Assembly (NCBI RefSeq): GCF_025791835.1
Contig: NZ_JAOXLP010000010.1
Span: 62,001 to 126,000 of the forward strand
DNA: 64,000 nt
Origin: Roseomonas xinghualingensis
Lineage (GTDB): Bacteria; Pseudomonadota; Alphaproteobacteria; Acetobacterales; Acetobacteraceae
Direction of reading: 5' to 3'
In this document: positions 1-7,560 of the stretch, piece after piece
Numbering within the stretch: the stretch's first letter is position 1
How the letters are laid out: each line of letters opens with the position of its first letter
The notes under the pieces: model-generated
Seen by the model: the letters and a program-made list of their open reading frames with translations, nothing else
Told to the model about the DNA's origin: nothing
The model's database searches: none
Program-made: the position numbers and the translations under genes

Positions 1-1
1 A

Positions 2-85
2 TGGGACGGCGAGACGGTGCTGGCGAAGCCCGGCGAAGGCCGATTCGTTCCGCGCCAACATGCGCGCGCGATCGATCTGGCATGA
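2..85 (+). CDS. C-terminal end of an unidentified protein (partial)
   Basis: Reading from base 2 gives 27 residues ending in a TGA at 83-85 that overlaps the next ATG (82-84) in the ATGA pattern used repeatedly in this window. The tail contains the run AKPGEGRFVPR and no recognisable motif. The gene begins outside the window, so no function is assigned. The overlap suggests cotranscription with the two small membrane proteins that follow. Confidence 0.5.
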   Translation, partial: WDGETVLAKPGEGRFVPRQHARAIDLA

Positions 86-258
86 GGCGAGGCCCCTCGC
101 CCACCGCCGTGGCGATCTTCAGCCTGGTGGGGCTGGCCATGGTTGGCCTCATCGTGCTGGGCCTTGGGCGAGGTGGGGTGGGGGTCGCCCATTATGCGGC
201 CGGCGCGATCATCGCGCTGGCCGGTGCCCTGCTGGCGGTGACGATGGGAAAACGATGA
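82..258 (+). CDS. Small membrane protein, unknown function
   Basis: This is a 58-residue protein with two hydrophobic stretches, at about residues 10-30 and 35-55, ending in a basic tail. It looks like a two-helix inner-membrane protein with almost no soluble part. The ATG at 82 was chosen because it overlaps the stop of the preceding frame (ATGA). The frame stays open back to base 1, but that extension is Arg-rich and lacks membrane character. The stop overlaps the next start at 255, so the three genes are probably translationally coupled. No family was recognised. Confidence 0.5.
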   Translation: MRRGPSPTAVAIFSLVGLAMVGLIVLGLGRGGVGVAHYAAGAIIALAGALLAVTMGKR

Positions 259-488
259 ACCGGCCACTGGTCATCGCCGTGCCTGCGGCGCTGCTGGGCT
301 TTGGATGCTGGGTATGGCTGACGGGACCGGGAACCTCCGTCCCGAACGCCATCCTCGCACTGGTCTGCGGCATCCTGTGTGGCCGCCTGGGCTGGTGGCT
401 GGGCATACGGGGAGGTGCCTCCAAGCCACGATCCGCCTCCGTGGCTGCCAAGGCAAAGCCATACCGCGATACCGACAAAATGGAGTAA
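255..488 (+). CDS. Small membrane protein, unknown function
   Basis: This is a 77-residue protein with two hydrophobic segments, near residues 5-22 and 28-48, and a basic Lys/Arg-rich C-terminus. The ATG at 255 overlaps the stop of the upstream gene (ATGA), which decides the start. It is followed 31 bases later by a phospholipase D-like gene and may share its transcript. The two tiny membrane proteins resemble each other in layout but not obviously in sequence. No function can be assigned. Confidence 0.5.
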   Translation: MNRPLVIAVPAALLGFGCWVWLTGPGTSVPNAILALVCGILCGRLGWWLGIRGGASKPRSASVAAKAKPYRDTDKME

Positions 489-519
489 GCCAGACATCGT
501 GAGTGGAAGATCAACCTCC

Positions 520-1155
520 ATGCCCGCGCTCGTTCCGCTTCTCGGGGGCGTGCTGCTCGGCGCGCTGCTCAGCTGGGGCTGGTTCACCACCCAGGGCCCC
601 GACATCCTGCCGCCTGAAGCCGGGCACATCATGCGCCCCGCCGTCTGCTTCACCCCGGGCGAGAAATGCACCGACCGCATCGTGGCTACCATCGGCGCCG
701 CGCAGCGGGAGGTGCTGGTGCAGGCCTATTCCTTCACCTCGCCACCGATCGCGGAGGCGCTGGAGGCGGCGCATCGTCGCGGCGTGCGCGTTCGAATCCT
801 GGTGGACGACAGCCAGATATCGGAGCGCTACACCCAGGCCGACGAAATGGCGGCGGCGGGCATCGAGGTCTGGGTCGATGATCCCTCCGGCATCGCCCAC
901 AACAAGGTCATGGTGATAGACGGGGAGCTGGTAATCACCGGCTCCTTCAATTTCAGCCGCTCCGCCCAGGAACGCAACACCGAGAACCTGCTGCTCATCC
1001 GGGACGCGACCCTGGCCGCGCAATACACGCAGAACTGGGAGCGGCGCCGTGCTGTCAGCACGCCCTACGCCGAGGCCGCGCGTCCTCCGGCTGCCGCCAA
1101 TGACAATGAGAGGGACCGCCGCAAGCGCGACAGCGCCATCTTCGGGCTGTTCTGA
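520..1155 (+). CDS. Phospholipase D-like nuclease, single HKD motif
   Basis: This 211-residue protein has an N-terminal hydrophobic anchor (about residues 4-20, opening MPALVPLLGG) followed by one phospholipase D domain. The catalytic HKD motif appears as HNKVMVIDGE followed by GSFNFSRSAQ and a downstream NTEN. This matches the Nuc/PLD endonuclease pattern HxKx4Dx6GSxN. Members with one HKD motif usually dimerise to build the active site and hydrolyse phosphodiester bonds in DNA or lipid. The anchor suggests action in the periplasm. ATG 520 has GGAAG about 11 bases upstream. An in-frame GTG at 499 is the alternative. The substrate is not predictable. Confidence 0.8.
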   Translation: MPALVPLLGGVLLGALLSWGWFTTQGPDILPPEAGHIMRPAVCFTPGEKCTDRIVATIGAAQREVLVQAYSFTSPPIAEALEAAHRRGVRVRILVDDSQISERYTQADEMAAAGIEVWVDDPSGIAHNKVMVIDGELVITGSFNFSRSAQERNTENLLLIRDATLAAQYTQNWERRRAVSTPYAEAARPPAAANDNERDRRKRDSAIFGLF

Positions 1156-1179
1156 CGCACACACATATATAGTGTGCGT
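1155..1179. promoter_or_regulatory. 8-bp inverted repeat upstream of the N-carbamoylase gene
   Basis: The arms ACGCACAC (1155-1162) and GTGTGCGT (1172-1179) are perfect complements around an AT-rich nine-base centre. The element lies between the stop of the phospholipase gene (1153-1155) and the start of the N-carbamoylase gene at 1204. The alternating AT centre and position fit an operator for a dimeric regulator. A weak hairpin is the alternative, but there is no T-run after it. The regulator is unknown. Confidence 0.4.
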
Positions 1180-1203
1180 GCCGCAACACAGAGGATGAGC
1201 TGC

Positions 1204-2172
1204 ATGTCCCGCCGCCTGACCGTCGCCGCCGCCCAGTTGGGCCCCATCCAGAAGGCAGAAGGCCGCGACGTGGCGGTGGGCCGCATGGTGCGGCTGATGG
1301 AGACGGCGCATCGCCGTGGTGCCGAGGTGGTGGTTTTCCCTGAACTCGCCCTCACCACCTTCTTCCCGCGCTGGTATGAGGAGGACCGCGCGACGGCGGA
1401 CAACTGGTTCGAAGCCGCCATGCCGTCCAACGAAACTGCCCCGCTCTTCGAGGCCGCGCGGAAATACGGCATCGCCTTTCATCTCGGCTATGCCGAGAAG
1501 ACCCCGGAGGGGCGCCACTTCAACACCGCCATCTTCGTTCATCCCTCGGGCGAGATCGTGCTGAAGTACCGTAAGGTGCATCTGCCGGGCCATGCTGAAT
1601 ACGATCCGATCCGTAAGGTTCAGCATCTGGAGAAGCGCTACTTCGAGGTGGGCGATCTCGGCTTCCCCGTGGTGCGCGCCCCTGTGGGCGGCGCGGGGCC
1701 CGTGAATGTCGGCATGCTGATCTGCAATGACCGTCGCTGGCCGGAGGCCTGGCGCGTGCTGGGGCTGCAAAGCGTGGAGCTGGTGATGATCGGCTACAAC
1801 ACGCCCAGCCTGAACATGGACAATCGCGGCTTCGAGGCGCACCACCTGCGCGTCCTGCACTCCCATCTTTCCCTGCAGGCCGGCTGCTACCAGAACGCCA
1901 CCTTCGGAGTCGCCGCCGCCAAGGCCGGAACCGAGGACGGGCATGAGCTGTTCGGCCATTCGATCATCGTGAACCCGCAGGGCGAGATCATGGCCCAGGC
2001 CACCTCCTGGGATGACGAGCTGATCGTGGCGGACTGCGATCTCGACATGTGCCGGCTCGGGCGAACCACGATCTTCAACTTCGCCGCTCATCGGCGCCCG
2101 GAGGCCTATGAGCGCATTGCCACCCAGACTGGCGCCGAGGCACCGCCGGAGTGGTATCCGAAGGCGGGCTGA
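1204..2172 (+). CDS. N-carbamoyl-D-amino-acid hydrolase
   Basis: This 322-residue nitrilase-superfamily amidase is predicted to hydrolyse N-carbamoyl-D-amino acids to the free D-amino acid, ammonia and CO2, the last step of hydantoin degradation. The Glu-Lys-Cys triad is visible: Glu47 in FPELALTTFF, Lys124 in YRKVHLPGH and Cys174 in MLICNDRRWPE. The last motif is nearly diagnostic for D-carbamoylases, and the family length is about 300-310 residues. ATG 1204 follows AGAGG by about nine bases. An in-frame ATG at 1195 is less well spaced. A hydantoin-racemase-like gene lies 1.3 kb away on the other strand, but no hydantoinase is in the window. Confidence 0.88.
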   Translation: MSRRLTVAAAQLGPIQKAEGRDVAVGRMVRLMETAHRRGAEVVVFPELALTTFFPRWYEEDRATADNWFEAAMPSNETAPLFEAARKYGIAFHLGYAEKTPEGRHFNTAIFVHPSGEIVLKYRKVHLPGHAEYDPIRKVQHLEKRYFEVGDLGFPVVRAPVGGAGPVNVGMLICNDRRWPEAWRVLGLQSVELVMIGYNTPSLNMDNRGFEAHHLRVLHSHLSLQAGCYQNATFGVAAAKAGTEDGHELFGHSIIVNPQGEIMAQATSWDDELIVADCDLDMCRLGRTTIFNFAAHRRPEAYERIATQTGAEAPPEWYPKAG

Positions 2173-2216
2173 CAACCCTTCCCGCCCGGGCGGCGTTTGA
2201 TGGGTGGAGGTATCCC

Positions 2217-2519
2217 ATGCGCCGCACCGCTCTTGCCCTCGCCATCCTCGCGGTTCCCGCGATCATGCCTGCCCTGGCGCAAAGCCCTGCTCAGCGCCAG
2301 GCACAGCAGAAGGTGGAGCGCGACCAGCAACGCGACCGCGTCGCCGAGGCCGCGCGAAACCTGGAGACCGGCGGCGCCGCGACCACGCCTGCCCTGGTGG
2401 ACGACATGAATCGTGAGCGCCCGACCCTGGAGCCCGACCGGCCGCAGGTGCCCGCGAACAACCCGCGCGCCAGGGCGCAAACCACCCTTCCGCTGCTCAG
2501 CGACAACCCACAGCGCTAG
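2217..2519 (+). CDS. Small secreted protein, unknown function
   Basis: This 100-residue protein opens with a clear signal peptide (MRRTALALAILAVPAIMPA, likely cleaved after ALA-Q). The mature part is rich in Gln, Arg, Glu and Pro, and its first half is probably a charged helix (QRQAQQKVERDQQRDR). There are no cysteines and no known domain. It is the first of three adjacent small exported proteins on this strand. The high charge suggests a periplasmic structural or binding role, but nothing specific can be stated. Confidence 0.6.
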   Translation: MRRTALALAILAVPAIMPALAQSPAQRQAQQKVERDQQRDRVAEAARNLETGGAATTPALVDDMNRERPTLEPDRPQVPANNPRARAQTTLPLLSDNPQR

Positions 2520-2615
2520 CCGGATTCTGCCGCACACAGGCCGTCCATCCGTCGCAACGGTGCCATTGGCGGGGCGTTTCCCTTTACACGGCGAGCTGCG
2601 CAAGGAGCCGCCGAG

Positions 2616-3095
2616 ATGGAGAAACCCATGCGCCGCCATATCCTGCTCTCTGCAACATTCGCCATGGTGGCGCTCGGTTCCTCCCAGGCCCCCGCGCAGA
2701 ACCTGAACCAGCTCCTCGAAGGTGCCGTGCGGCAGTTCGGCGGCAATCCCGAGGATGACCGCCGCCGCGCCGAGGATGAGGAGCGCCACCGCCGCGACCA
2801 GTTGCGCCGCGAGCGCGATGAGGATCGCAACCTCTCCAATGAACGCGCCCGCCGCCGTGACGAGGAGGAGCGTGAGGCTTTCGAGCGGCGCCGCGAGGCC
2901 TGGGAACGCGACCGCGCCCGCCGCGAGAGCCGGGGCGAACGTATTCCCAATGAGGAACGCGCCCGTTTCGAGCGCGAGCGCGAGCGGTTCAGCCGTGATC
3001 GCCCATTGGCCGAGCAGCAACGCCAGCTGGACGAGCAGCAGCGCCGTTTGGACGAGCAGCGCCGACGCCTTGAGGAGGAGCAGCGCCGCCGTTAG
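2616..3095 (+). CDS. Secreted, highly charged coiled-coil protein
   Basis: This 159-residue protein has a signal peptide ending near QAPAQ (residue 28). The mature chain is almost entirely Arg/Glu/Asp with short repeats such as ERARRRDEEER and a terminal series built on LDEQ-RRLDEQRRR. It is predicted to form one long single alpha-helix or coiled coil in the periplasm. ATG 2616 has AAGGAG about eight bases upstream. ATG 2628 is an equally plausible start with GGAG before it. No enzymatic motif is visible. Low-complexity exported proteins of this kind are often annotated hypothetical. Confidence 0.6.
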   Translation: MEKPMRRHILLSATFAMVALGSSQAPAQNLNQLLEGAVRQFGGNPEDDRRRAEDEERHRRDQLRRERDEDRNLSNERARRRDEEEREAFERRREAWERDRARRESRGERIPNEERARFERERERFSRDRPLAEQQRQLDEQQRRLDEQRRRLEEEQRRR

Positions 3096-3146
3096 CGGGC
3101 AACTTGCCCTTCGGGGTGGGCGTTCTAGGGGGGCAGGAGATCATTG

Positions 3147-3416
3147 ATGCCCCGTTACAGCCTCGCCGCCCTTGCCATTGCCGGCCTTGCCATGGCCATG
3201 CCCCAGTCCGCGCATGCGCAGGATGGGGTCTTTGGTAATCTCCTCAGCGGCTTCACCCGCTTTTCCGACGCGAAATCCACCGATCTGAGCGAAGCCCAGC
3301 TTCGGGATCGTGAGGCACGTAGCCTGCGGCGCGACTACTGGGAGCGTGAGCGGCAGCGCCTGGCGCGCGATACGCTTGCACGCGATGCCTCGAACCAGAC
3401 CATCGCGACGCGTTGA
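3147..3416 (+). CDS. Small secreted protein, unknown function
   Basis: This 89-residue protein has a strong signal peptide (MPRYSLAALAIAGLAMAM, cleavage near AHA-Q). The mature region is a charged helix with LRDREARSLRRDYWERERQR as its core. GGCAGGAGA lies a few bases before ATG 3147, whereas the in-frame TTG at 3144 is less likely. It shares the signal-plus-charged-helix plan of the two genes before it, but sequence similarity is not obvious. A GC-rich hairpin follows the stop. Confidence 0.6.
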   Translation: MPRYSLAALAIAGLAMAMPQSAHAQDGVFGNLLSGFTRFSDAKSTDLSEAQLRDREARSLRRDYWERERQRLARDTLARDASNQTIATR

Positions 3417-3440
3417 GCGCGGCACTTCCCCATCGTCTTG

Positions 3441-3460
3441 CCCGGCCCGGAGGGGCCGGG
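3441..3460. terminator. GC-rich hairpin between convergent genes
   Basis: CCCGGCCC and GGGCCGGG form a perfect 8-bp stem with a GGAG loop. It lies between the stop of the third secreted protein and the stop of the convergent racemase gene, so it could end transcription from both sides. There is no clear T-run. Confidence 0.55.
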
Positions 3461-3471
3461 CGTCTGGCGTT

Positions 3472-4113
3472 TCAGGCAACCGCCAGCAGCGCCTGCGCGG
3501 CAGCGGCCGCGCAGGGCTCGATCACCGGCACGCCAATCCCGGCTTCAAGGAAGGCCCGGTGCGCCGCCATCCCGGCGCAGCCCAGCACCACGGCGCCACT
3601 GCCCGCCGCCACCAGGCGCCGCCCGGCGGCGAGCAGGGCAGCGCGCGGGGCCTCCGGATCGGTCAGGGCGGACATGGGCAGGTTGAGCGCCTCGGTAGCG
3701 GCCATGCGGGCCTCCACGCCCAACGAGAGGAGCACGCGCCGCTGCCTCTCCTTGCTGGCCTCGACAAAGGCGATAACACCAAAACGATCCGCCCGCGCCA
3801 TGGCCGCCAGTACGGCCGAGCGGAAGGGCCCGAAGACCGGCCGATCCGTCACCTCCCGCACTGCCTCCACCCCTGGGTCCGAGACGCAGGCGATCACATA
3901 GGCATCGGCGGCCTCGGCCTGCACGGCGACACAGAGCGGCGGAACAACCCTGTACCAGTCACACCAGCTGGCAATGGCAGGCGGGCCGTCATCGAGCTGG
4001 ATGGTGTCGAAGCGTGCGAGGCCCGGACGCGCATAGGGCGTCATCGCCGCCGCGATTCCCGCCGTGCAACTCTTGTCTCGGTTGGGGTTGATCACGAGGA
4101 TACGGCGTTCCAT
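3472..4113 (-). CDS. Asp/Glu/hydantoin racemase family protein
   Basis: This 213-residue protein begins with RRILVINPNRDKSCTAGI, the typical opening of hydantoin racemases and related Asp/Glu racemases. The two catalytic cysteines expected of cofactor-independent racemases are present, in IACVSDPGVEAVRE and VLGCAGM. The predicted reaction is inversion of a 5-substituted hydantoin or related acidic carbon. The N-carbamoyl-D-amino-acid hydrolase nearby supports the hydantoin reading. The protein is slightly shorter than typical hydantoin racemases (about 240 residues). A maleate isomerase or aspartate racemase activity cannot be excluded. Confidence 0.75.
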   Translation of the reverse strand: MERRILVINPNRDKSCTAGIAAAMTPYARPGLARFDTIQLDDGPPAIASWCDWYRVVPPLCVAVQAEAADAYVIACVSDPGVEAVREVTDRPVFGPFRSAVLAAMARADRFGVIAFVEASKERQRRVLLSLGVEARMAATEALNLPMSALTDPEAPRAALLAAGRRLVAAGSGAVVLGCAGMAAHRAFLEAGIGVPVIEPCAAAAAQALLAVA

Positions 4114-4251
4114 TCCTGGATGGTGGCGGCGTGCTCCGGCAGGCACAAGCCCCGGCCCAGCTTGCCCCAGGCCCCACCCACGCCCATATTGCACCGCAGC
4201 AAAAGATGATGGGGCGGCGTTCTCGGCCAGACCCTCTGGAGGATCGCAATC

Positions 4252-4731
4252 ATGCCCAACCAGCCAGGCGTGCCCCCGCCCGAGACAATCTGGCGCCCGG
4301 CCTCCGCTCGGCTGGCGGAGGCTGGCGAGCAGCCCTCCATGCTCACCATGGTGCGGCGCGGCTTCATGAATCGCTGCCCCATTTGCAACCAGGGCCGGGT
4401 TTTCCGCAGCTTCCTCGGCGTGGTGCCGGAATGTGAGGCCTGCCATGCCCCGCTCGGCGTGCTACGGGCCGATGACGCACCCCCCTATATCGTCATCTTC
4501 CTGGCCGGCCATGTGCTGGTCCCGCCGATCTTCTGGATCGAGCGGGCCTATGAGCCGCCGATGTGGCTGCATATGGCCGTGTGGCTGCCACTCTTCGCCG
4601 TGGTCTGTACCCTGCTGCTGCGCCCCGTGAAGGGCGGCGTGGTAGGCTGGATGATGCGCCTGGGCTTTGCCGACCATGACAGGCCCGATGAACGTCCGCC
4701 CGCCCTGTCCGGCACCTCGCGCGATGACTGA
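4252..4731 (+). CDS. DUF983 membrane protein with zinc ribbon
   Basis: This 159-residue protein carries an N-terminal four-cysteine zinc ribbon (CPICNQGRVF, then CEACHAPLG) followed by two membrane helices at about residues 78-96 and 104-123. The arrangement is the DUF983 signature, common in alphaproteobacteria. The function is unknown. ATG 4252 is preceded by GGAGG. The 3' end overlaps the UPF0262 gene by eight bases, so the two are probably translated together. Confidence 0.8.
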   Translation: MPNQPGVPPPETIWRPASARLAEAGEQPSMLTMVRRGFMNRCPICNQGRVFRSFLGVVPECEACHAPLGVLRADDAPPYIVIFLAGHVLVPPIFWIERAYEPPMWLHMAVWLPLFAVVCTLLLRPVKGGVVGWMMRLGFADHDRPDERPPALSGTSRDD

Positions 4732-5224
4732 CCTCGCCGTGGCGGAGCCCAGCGTCTCCTCGCGCGACATCGTACGGATCGAGCTGGCGGAGCACGCCCC
4801 CCTGCCCTCCGCCTTTGCTGAGGCGGACCGGCAGCAGGCGGTGGCTGATCTGCTGGCACGCAATTGCTTCATTCCAGCCGGCCTGCCGCCAGGGCCCTAT
4901 GTGCTGCATCTGGGGCTGCGGGATGGGCGGCTGGTGCTGGATATCCGCGACCAGTCGGATGCGCCCCTGCATGCCTATGTCCTGGCCCTCGGCCCCTTCC
5001 GGCGGCTGATCAAGGACTACCAGATGGTCATCGAGGGCCATGAGCAGGCGGTGACCGAAGGGGCCGCCGAGGCCCGCATCCAGGCCATCGACATGGGCCG
5101 CCGCGGGTTGCACAACGAGGCCGCCGAGCTACTGCGCGAACGCCTGAAAGGCCGCGTGAAGCTGGATTTCGAGACGGCGCGCCGCCTTTTCACCCTGGTC
5201 TGCGCCCTGCACCAACGGATCTGA
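4724..5224 (+). CDS. UPF0262 family protein
   Basis: This 166-residue cytoplasmic protein has the UPF0262 pattern. It includes LRDGRLVLDIRDQ in the middle, then PFRRLIKDYQMVIEGHEQAV, then IDMGRRGLHNEAAELLRERL and a C-terminal LDFETARRLFTLVCALH. The family is restricted mainly to alphaproteobacteria and has no assigned function. ATG 4724 overlaps the DUF983 stop. The track continues four bases later into mtnA, suggesting one operon. Confidence 0.85.
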   Translation: MTDLAVAEPSVSSRDIVRIELAEHAPLPSAFAEADRQQAVADLLARNCFIPAGLPPGPYVLHLGLRDGRLVLDIRDQSDAPLHAYVLALGPFRRLIKDYQMVIEGHEQAVTEGAAEARIQAIDMGRRGLHNEAAELLRERLKGRVKLDFETARRLFTLVCALHQRI

Positions 5225-5228
5225 ACCC

Positions 5229-6323
5229 TTGAAGATTGACGGCAAGCCCTTCCGCAGCGTCTGGCTGGACGCTGACGGACATTCGATCTGCATCTTCGAC
5301 CAGACGAAGCTGCCCTGGGCGGTGGAGACGCTGCGCCTCTCGGACGAGGAGCAGGTGGCCCATGCCATCCGCTCCATGCAGGTGCGCGGCGCGCCGCTGA
5401 TCGGTGCGGTGGGTGCCTATGGGCTGGCTATGGCGCTGCGGCGGGACCCCTCCATCGAGAATCTCGAGCGGATGGCGGCGATGCTGAACGAGACACGCCC
5501 GACCGCCGTGAACCTGAAATGGGCGCTGGACCGCATCTGCGCCGCCGTCCGCAACCACCCGCCGGAGCGCCGCGCGGATGTCGCCTATGCCGAGGCGGCG
5601 GCCATTTGCGACGACGATGTGGAGACCAACCGCCGCATCGGCGGGCACGGCCTGCCCCTGCTGCAGGAGATCGCCGCCCGCAAGCCCAAGGGCGAGCCGG
5701 TTCGCGTGCTGACCCATTGCAATGCCGGCTGGATCGCGACGGTGGATTTCGGCACCGCCCTTTCCCCGATCTACCAGGCCCATGATTCGGGCATGGATGT
5801 GCATGTCTGGGTGGACGAGACGCGCCCCCGCAACCAGGGCGCGGCGCTGACGGCCTGGGAACTGGGCGCGCATGGCGTGCCGCATACCCTGGTGGCGGAC
5901 AATGCCGGCGGGCACCTGATGCAGCGGGGCATGGTGGATATCGTGCTGGTCGGCACCGACCGCGTGACCCGGCAGGGGGACGTGGCCAACAAGATCGGCA
6001 CCTATCTCAAGGCCCTGGCCGCGAAGGACAACAATGTGCCCTTCTGGGTGGCCCTGCCGCATTCCACCCTGGACATGAAGGTGCGCGACGGGCTGGTCGA
6101 GATCCCGATCGAGGAGCGCTCGGGCACGGAGGTGACCGATGCCACCGGGCGTCTGCCCGATGGCAGCGTGGCGACGGTGCGGGTGGCGGCGGAGGGTACC
6201 CCTGCCGCCAATCCCGCCTTCGACGTGACGCCCGCGCGGCTGGTGACCGGGCTGATCACCGAGCGGGGGCGCTGCGAGGCGAGTGAGGACGGGCTGGCCG
6301 CGCTCTACCCCGAGAAGGCCTGA
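5229..6323 (+). CDS. mtnA: S-methyl-5-thioribose-1-phosphate isomerase
   Basis: This 364-residue enzyme converts methylthioribose-1-phosphate to methylthioribulose-1-phosphate in methylthioadenosine salvage. Family blocks are clear: SMQVRGAPLIGAVGAYGLA near residue 50, the catalytic-cysteine region LTHCNAGWIATVDFGTA near residue 160, and the catalytic Asp in VGTDRVTRQGDVANKIGTY near residue 240. The CNAGW form resembles that of Rhodospirillum-type MtnA. The start is a TTG at 5229. The N-terminus KIDGKPFRSVW fits the family, and the next in-frame ATG would delete about 50 residues. No other mtn gene is nearby. Confidence 0.9.
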   Translation: MKIDGKPFRSVWLDADGHSICIFDQTKLPWAVETLRLSDEEQVAHAIRSMQVRGAPLIGAVGAYGLAMALRRDPSIENLERMAAMLNETRPTAVNLKWALDRICAAVRNHPPERRADVAYAEAAAICDDDVETNRRIGGHGLPLLQEIAARKPKGEPVRVLTHCNAGWIATVDFGTALSPIYQAHDSGMDVHVWVDETRPRNQGAALTAWELGAHGVPHTLVADNAGGHLMQRGMVDIVLVGTDRVTRQGDVANKIGTYLKALAAKDNNVPFWVALPHSTLDMKVRDGLVEIPIEERSGTEVTDATGRLPDGSVATVRVAAEGTPAANPAFDVTPARLVTGLITERGRCEASEDGLAALYPEKA

Positions 6324-6334
6324 GGCTTCAGGCC
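6317..6334. terminator. Hairpin overlapping two convergent stop codons
   Basis: GGCCTGA (6317-6323) and TCAGGCC (6328-6334) pair perfectly with a four-base loop. The two arms contain the stop codons of mtnA and of the convergent small membrane protein gene. It may act as a bidirectional terminator. Confidence 0.45.
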
Positions 6335-6525
6335 GCCGGGAGCGGCGAGGTGGCGCGCCGCTCCAGCACGACCAGTCCGCAGACGATGATCCCGCCCGAC
6401 AGGATGGCCCCGATGGCGGCCAGCATCGGCAGCCCGTCCGCGGACTGGCCGGTCACGACGGTGGCGATGGTGGCGAGGATCAGGACGAGCCCCGAGGCGA
6501 TGGCAGCGAGTGCAATGCGGTCCAT
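6328..6525 (-). CDS. Small two-helix membrane protein, unknown function
   Basis: This 65-residue protein is almost entirely hydrophobic, with helices at about residues 3-23 and 33-53, and a short basic tail. GGAGAA lies about seven bases before the ATG, which decides the start. It converges on mtnA and lies back to back with the amino-acid transporter gene cluster, with about 170 bases between. No family was recognised. Confidence 0.6.
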   Translation of the reverse strand: MDRIALAAIASGLVLILATIATVVTGQSADGLPMLAAIGAILSGGIIVCGLVVLERRATSPLPAA

Positions 6526-6691
6526 GGCAGTTCTCCGGTCCGGCCTTGATGCCGGGCGATGGGGGGATAGGGCGCCCGGCTCGCGGCAATGAAAGGACTG
6601 GATCGTGGCAGGATCGGGGCGTGTCCCCCTCCCCTGCACAGGTCTTGCATGCAAAGCTCGCATTGCCGCTGATTCCCATAAGGATCCTCGC

Positions 6692-7537
6692 ATGCGCCGC
6701 TTCCTGCTCGCCGCCGTGCTGGCCACCCTGCCAGCCGCCATCCTTCCCGCCCTTGCCCAGGGCGGCCCGCCTTTGCGGACGGCAGTGGACGGCACTTTCG
6801 CCCCTCACGCCTTCCCACGGATGGAAGGAGGCGTTCAGGGCTTCAATGTGGACCTGTTCCGCGAGGTCGCGCGCCGGATGGGGCGTGAGATCACCATCGA
6901 CAGCGCCTCCTTCTCGGGCCTCGTCCCGGCGCTGAACGCCGGGCGCTACGACTTCCTGGCGGCGCCGGTGACGGTGACGAAGGAGCGGGCGGAGTCGATG
7001 CTCTTCGCGGAGGGCTATCTCTACACCGAGTTCCAGTTCGGCATCCGCCGCGGCAATGCCCCGATCCGCAGCACGGATGACCTGCGCGGCAAGGTGATCG
7101 CGGTGAATAAGGGCAGCGCCTATGACGCCTGGGCCCAGGCCAATGCCGGGAAGCTAGGCTTCACCTTCCAGACCTATGACTCCAACCCGGATGCGGTGCA
7201 GGCCGTGGTCTCCGGCCGTGCCTATGCAGTGCTGGCGGGGAATACCGTGGTGAAATACGCCGCCAGCCAGCAGCGCAACCTGGTACCCGACTTTTCCCTG
7301 CGCGAGACCCGCGCCCATTGGGCCGCGCCCTTCCGCCGCGACAATGCGGAGTTGCGCAACGCGGTCGAGAATGTGCTGGAATGCATGAAGAAGGACGGTT
7401 CCCTCGCCGCCCTGTCGGAGAAGTGGTTCGGCGCCAAGCCGGCAGCCGATGACGCTGAGAACACCGTCTTCCCGGGCTATGGCGTGCCGGACCTGCCCGG
7501 CTACGACCCGACCCCGCACGAGCCCCGCTGCAACTGA
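6692..7537 (+). CDS. Amino-acid ABC transporter, substrate-binding protein
   Basis: This 281-residue periplasmic binding protein has a signal peptide (MRRFLLAAVLATLPA, cleaved near ALAQ). The mature chain follows the SBP_bac_3 pattern, with FNVDLFREVARRMG near the start, the RYDFLAAPVTVTKERAESM block and LRGKVIAVNKGSAYDAW. A polar amino acid is the likely ligand. ATG 6692 has AAGGATC upstream. Two HisM-type permease genes follow directly, but no ATPase gene is in the cluster, so the importer must borrow one from elsewhere. Confidence 0.85.
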   Translation: MRRFLLAAVLATLPAAILPALAQGGPPLRTAVDGTFAPHAFPRMEGGVQGFNVDLFREVARRMGREITIDSASFSGLVPALNAGRYDFLAAPVTVTKERAESMLFAEGYLYTEFQFGIRRGNAPIRSTDDLRGKVIAVNKGSAYDAWAQANAGKLGFTFQTYDSNPDAVQAVVSGRAYAVLAGNTVVKYAASQQRNLVPDFSLRETRAHWAAPFRRDNAELRNAVENVLECMKKDGSLAALSEKWFGAKPAADDAENTVFPGYGVPDLPGYDPTPHEPRCN

Positions 7538-7560
7538 TACACTGGGACCGCTAGTACCTC

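Noticed and set aside
1-258. ATG at base 1 as the start of the first small membrane protein.
   Set aside because: The extra 27 residues are Arg-rich and overlap a better C-terminal coding frame (2-85). ATG 82 has the ATGA overlap.
511-2175. Long minus-strand frame spanning the phospholipase and carbamoylase genes.
   Set aside because: It covers two well-supported plus-strand genes and contains only low-complexity sequence.
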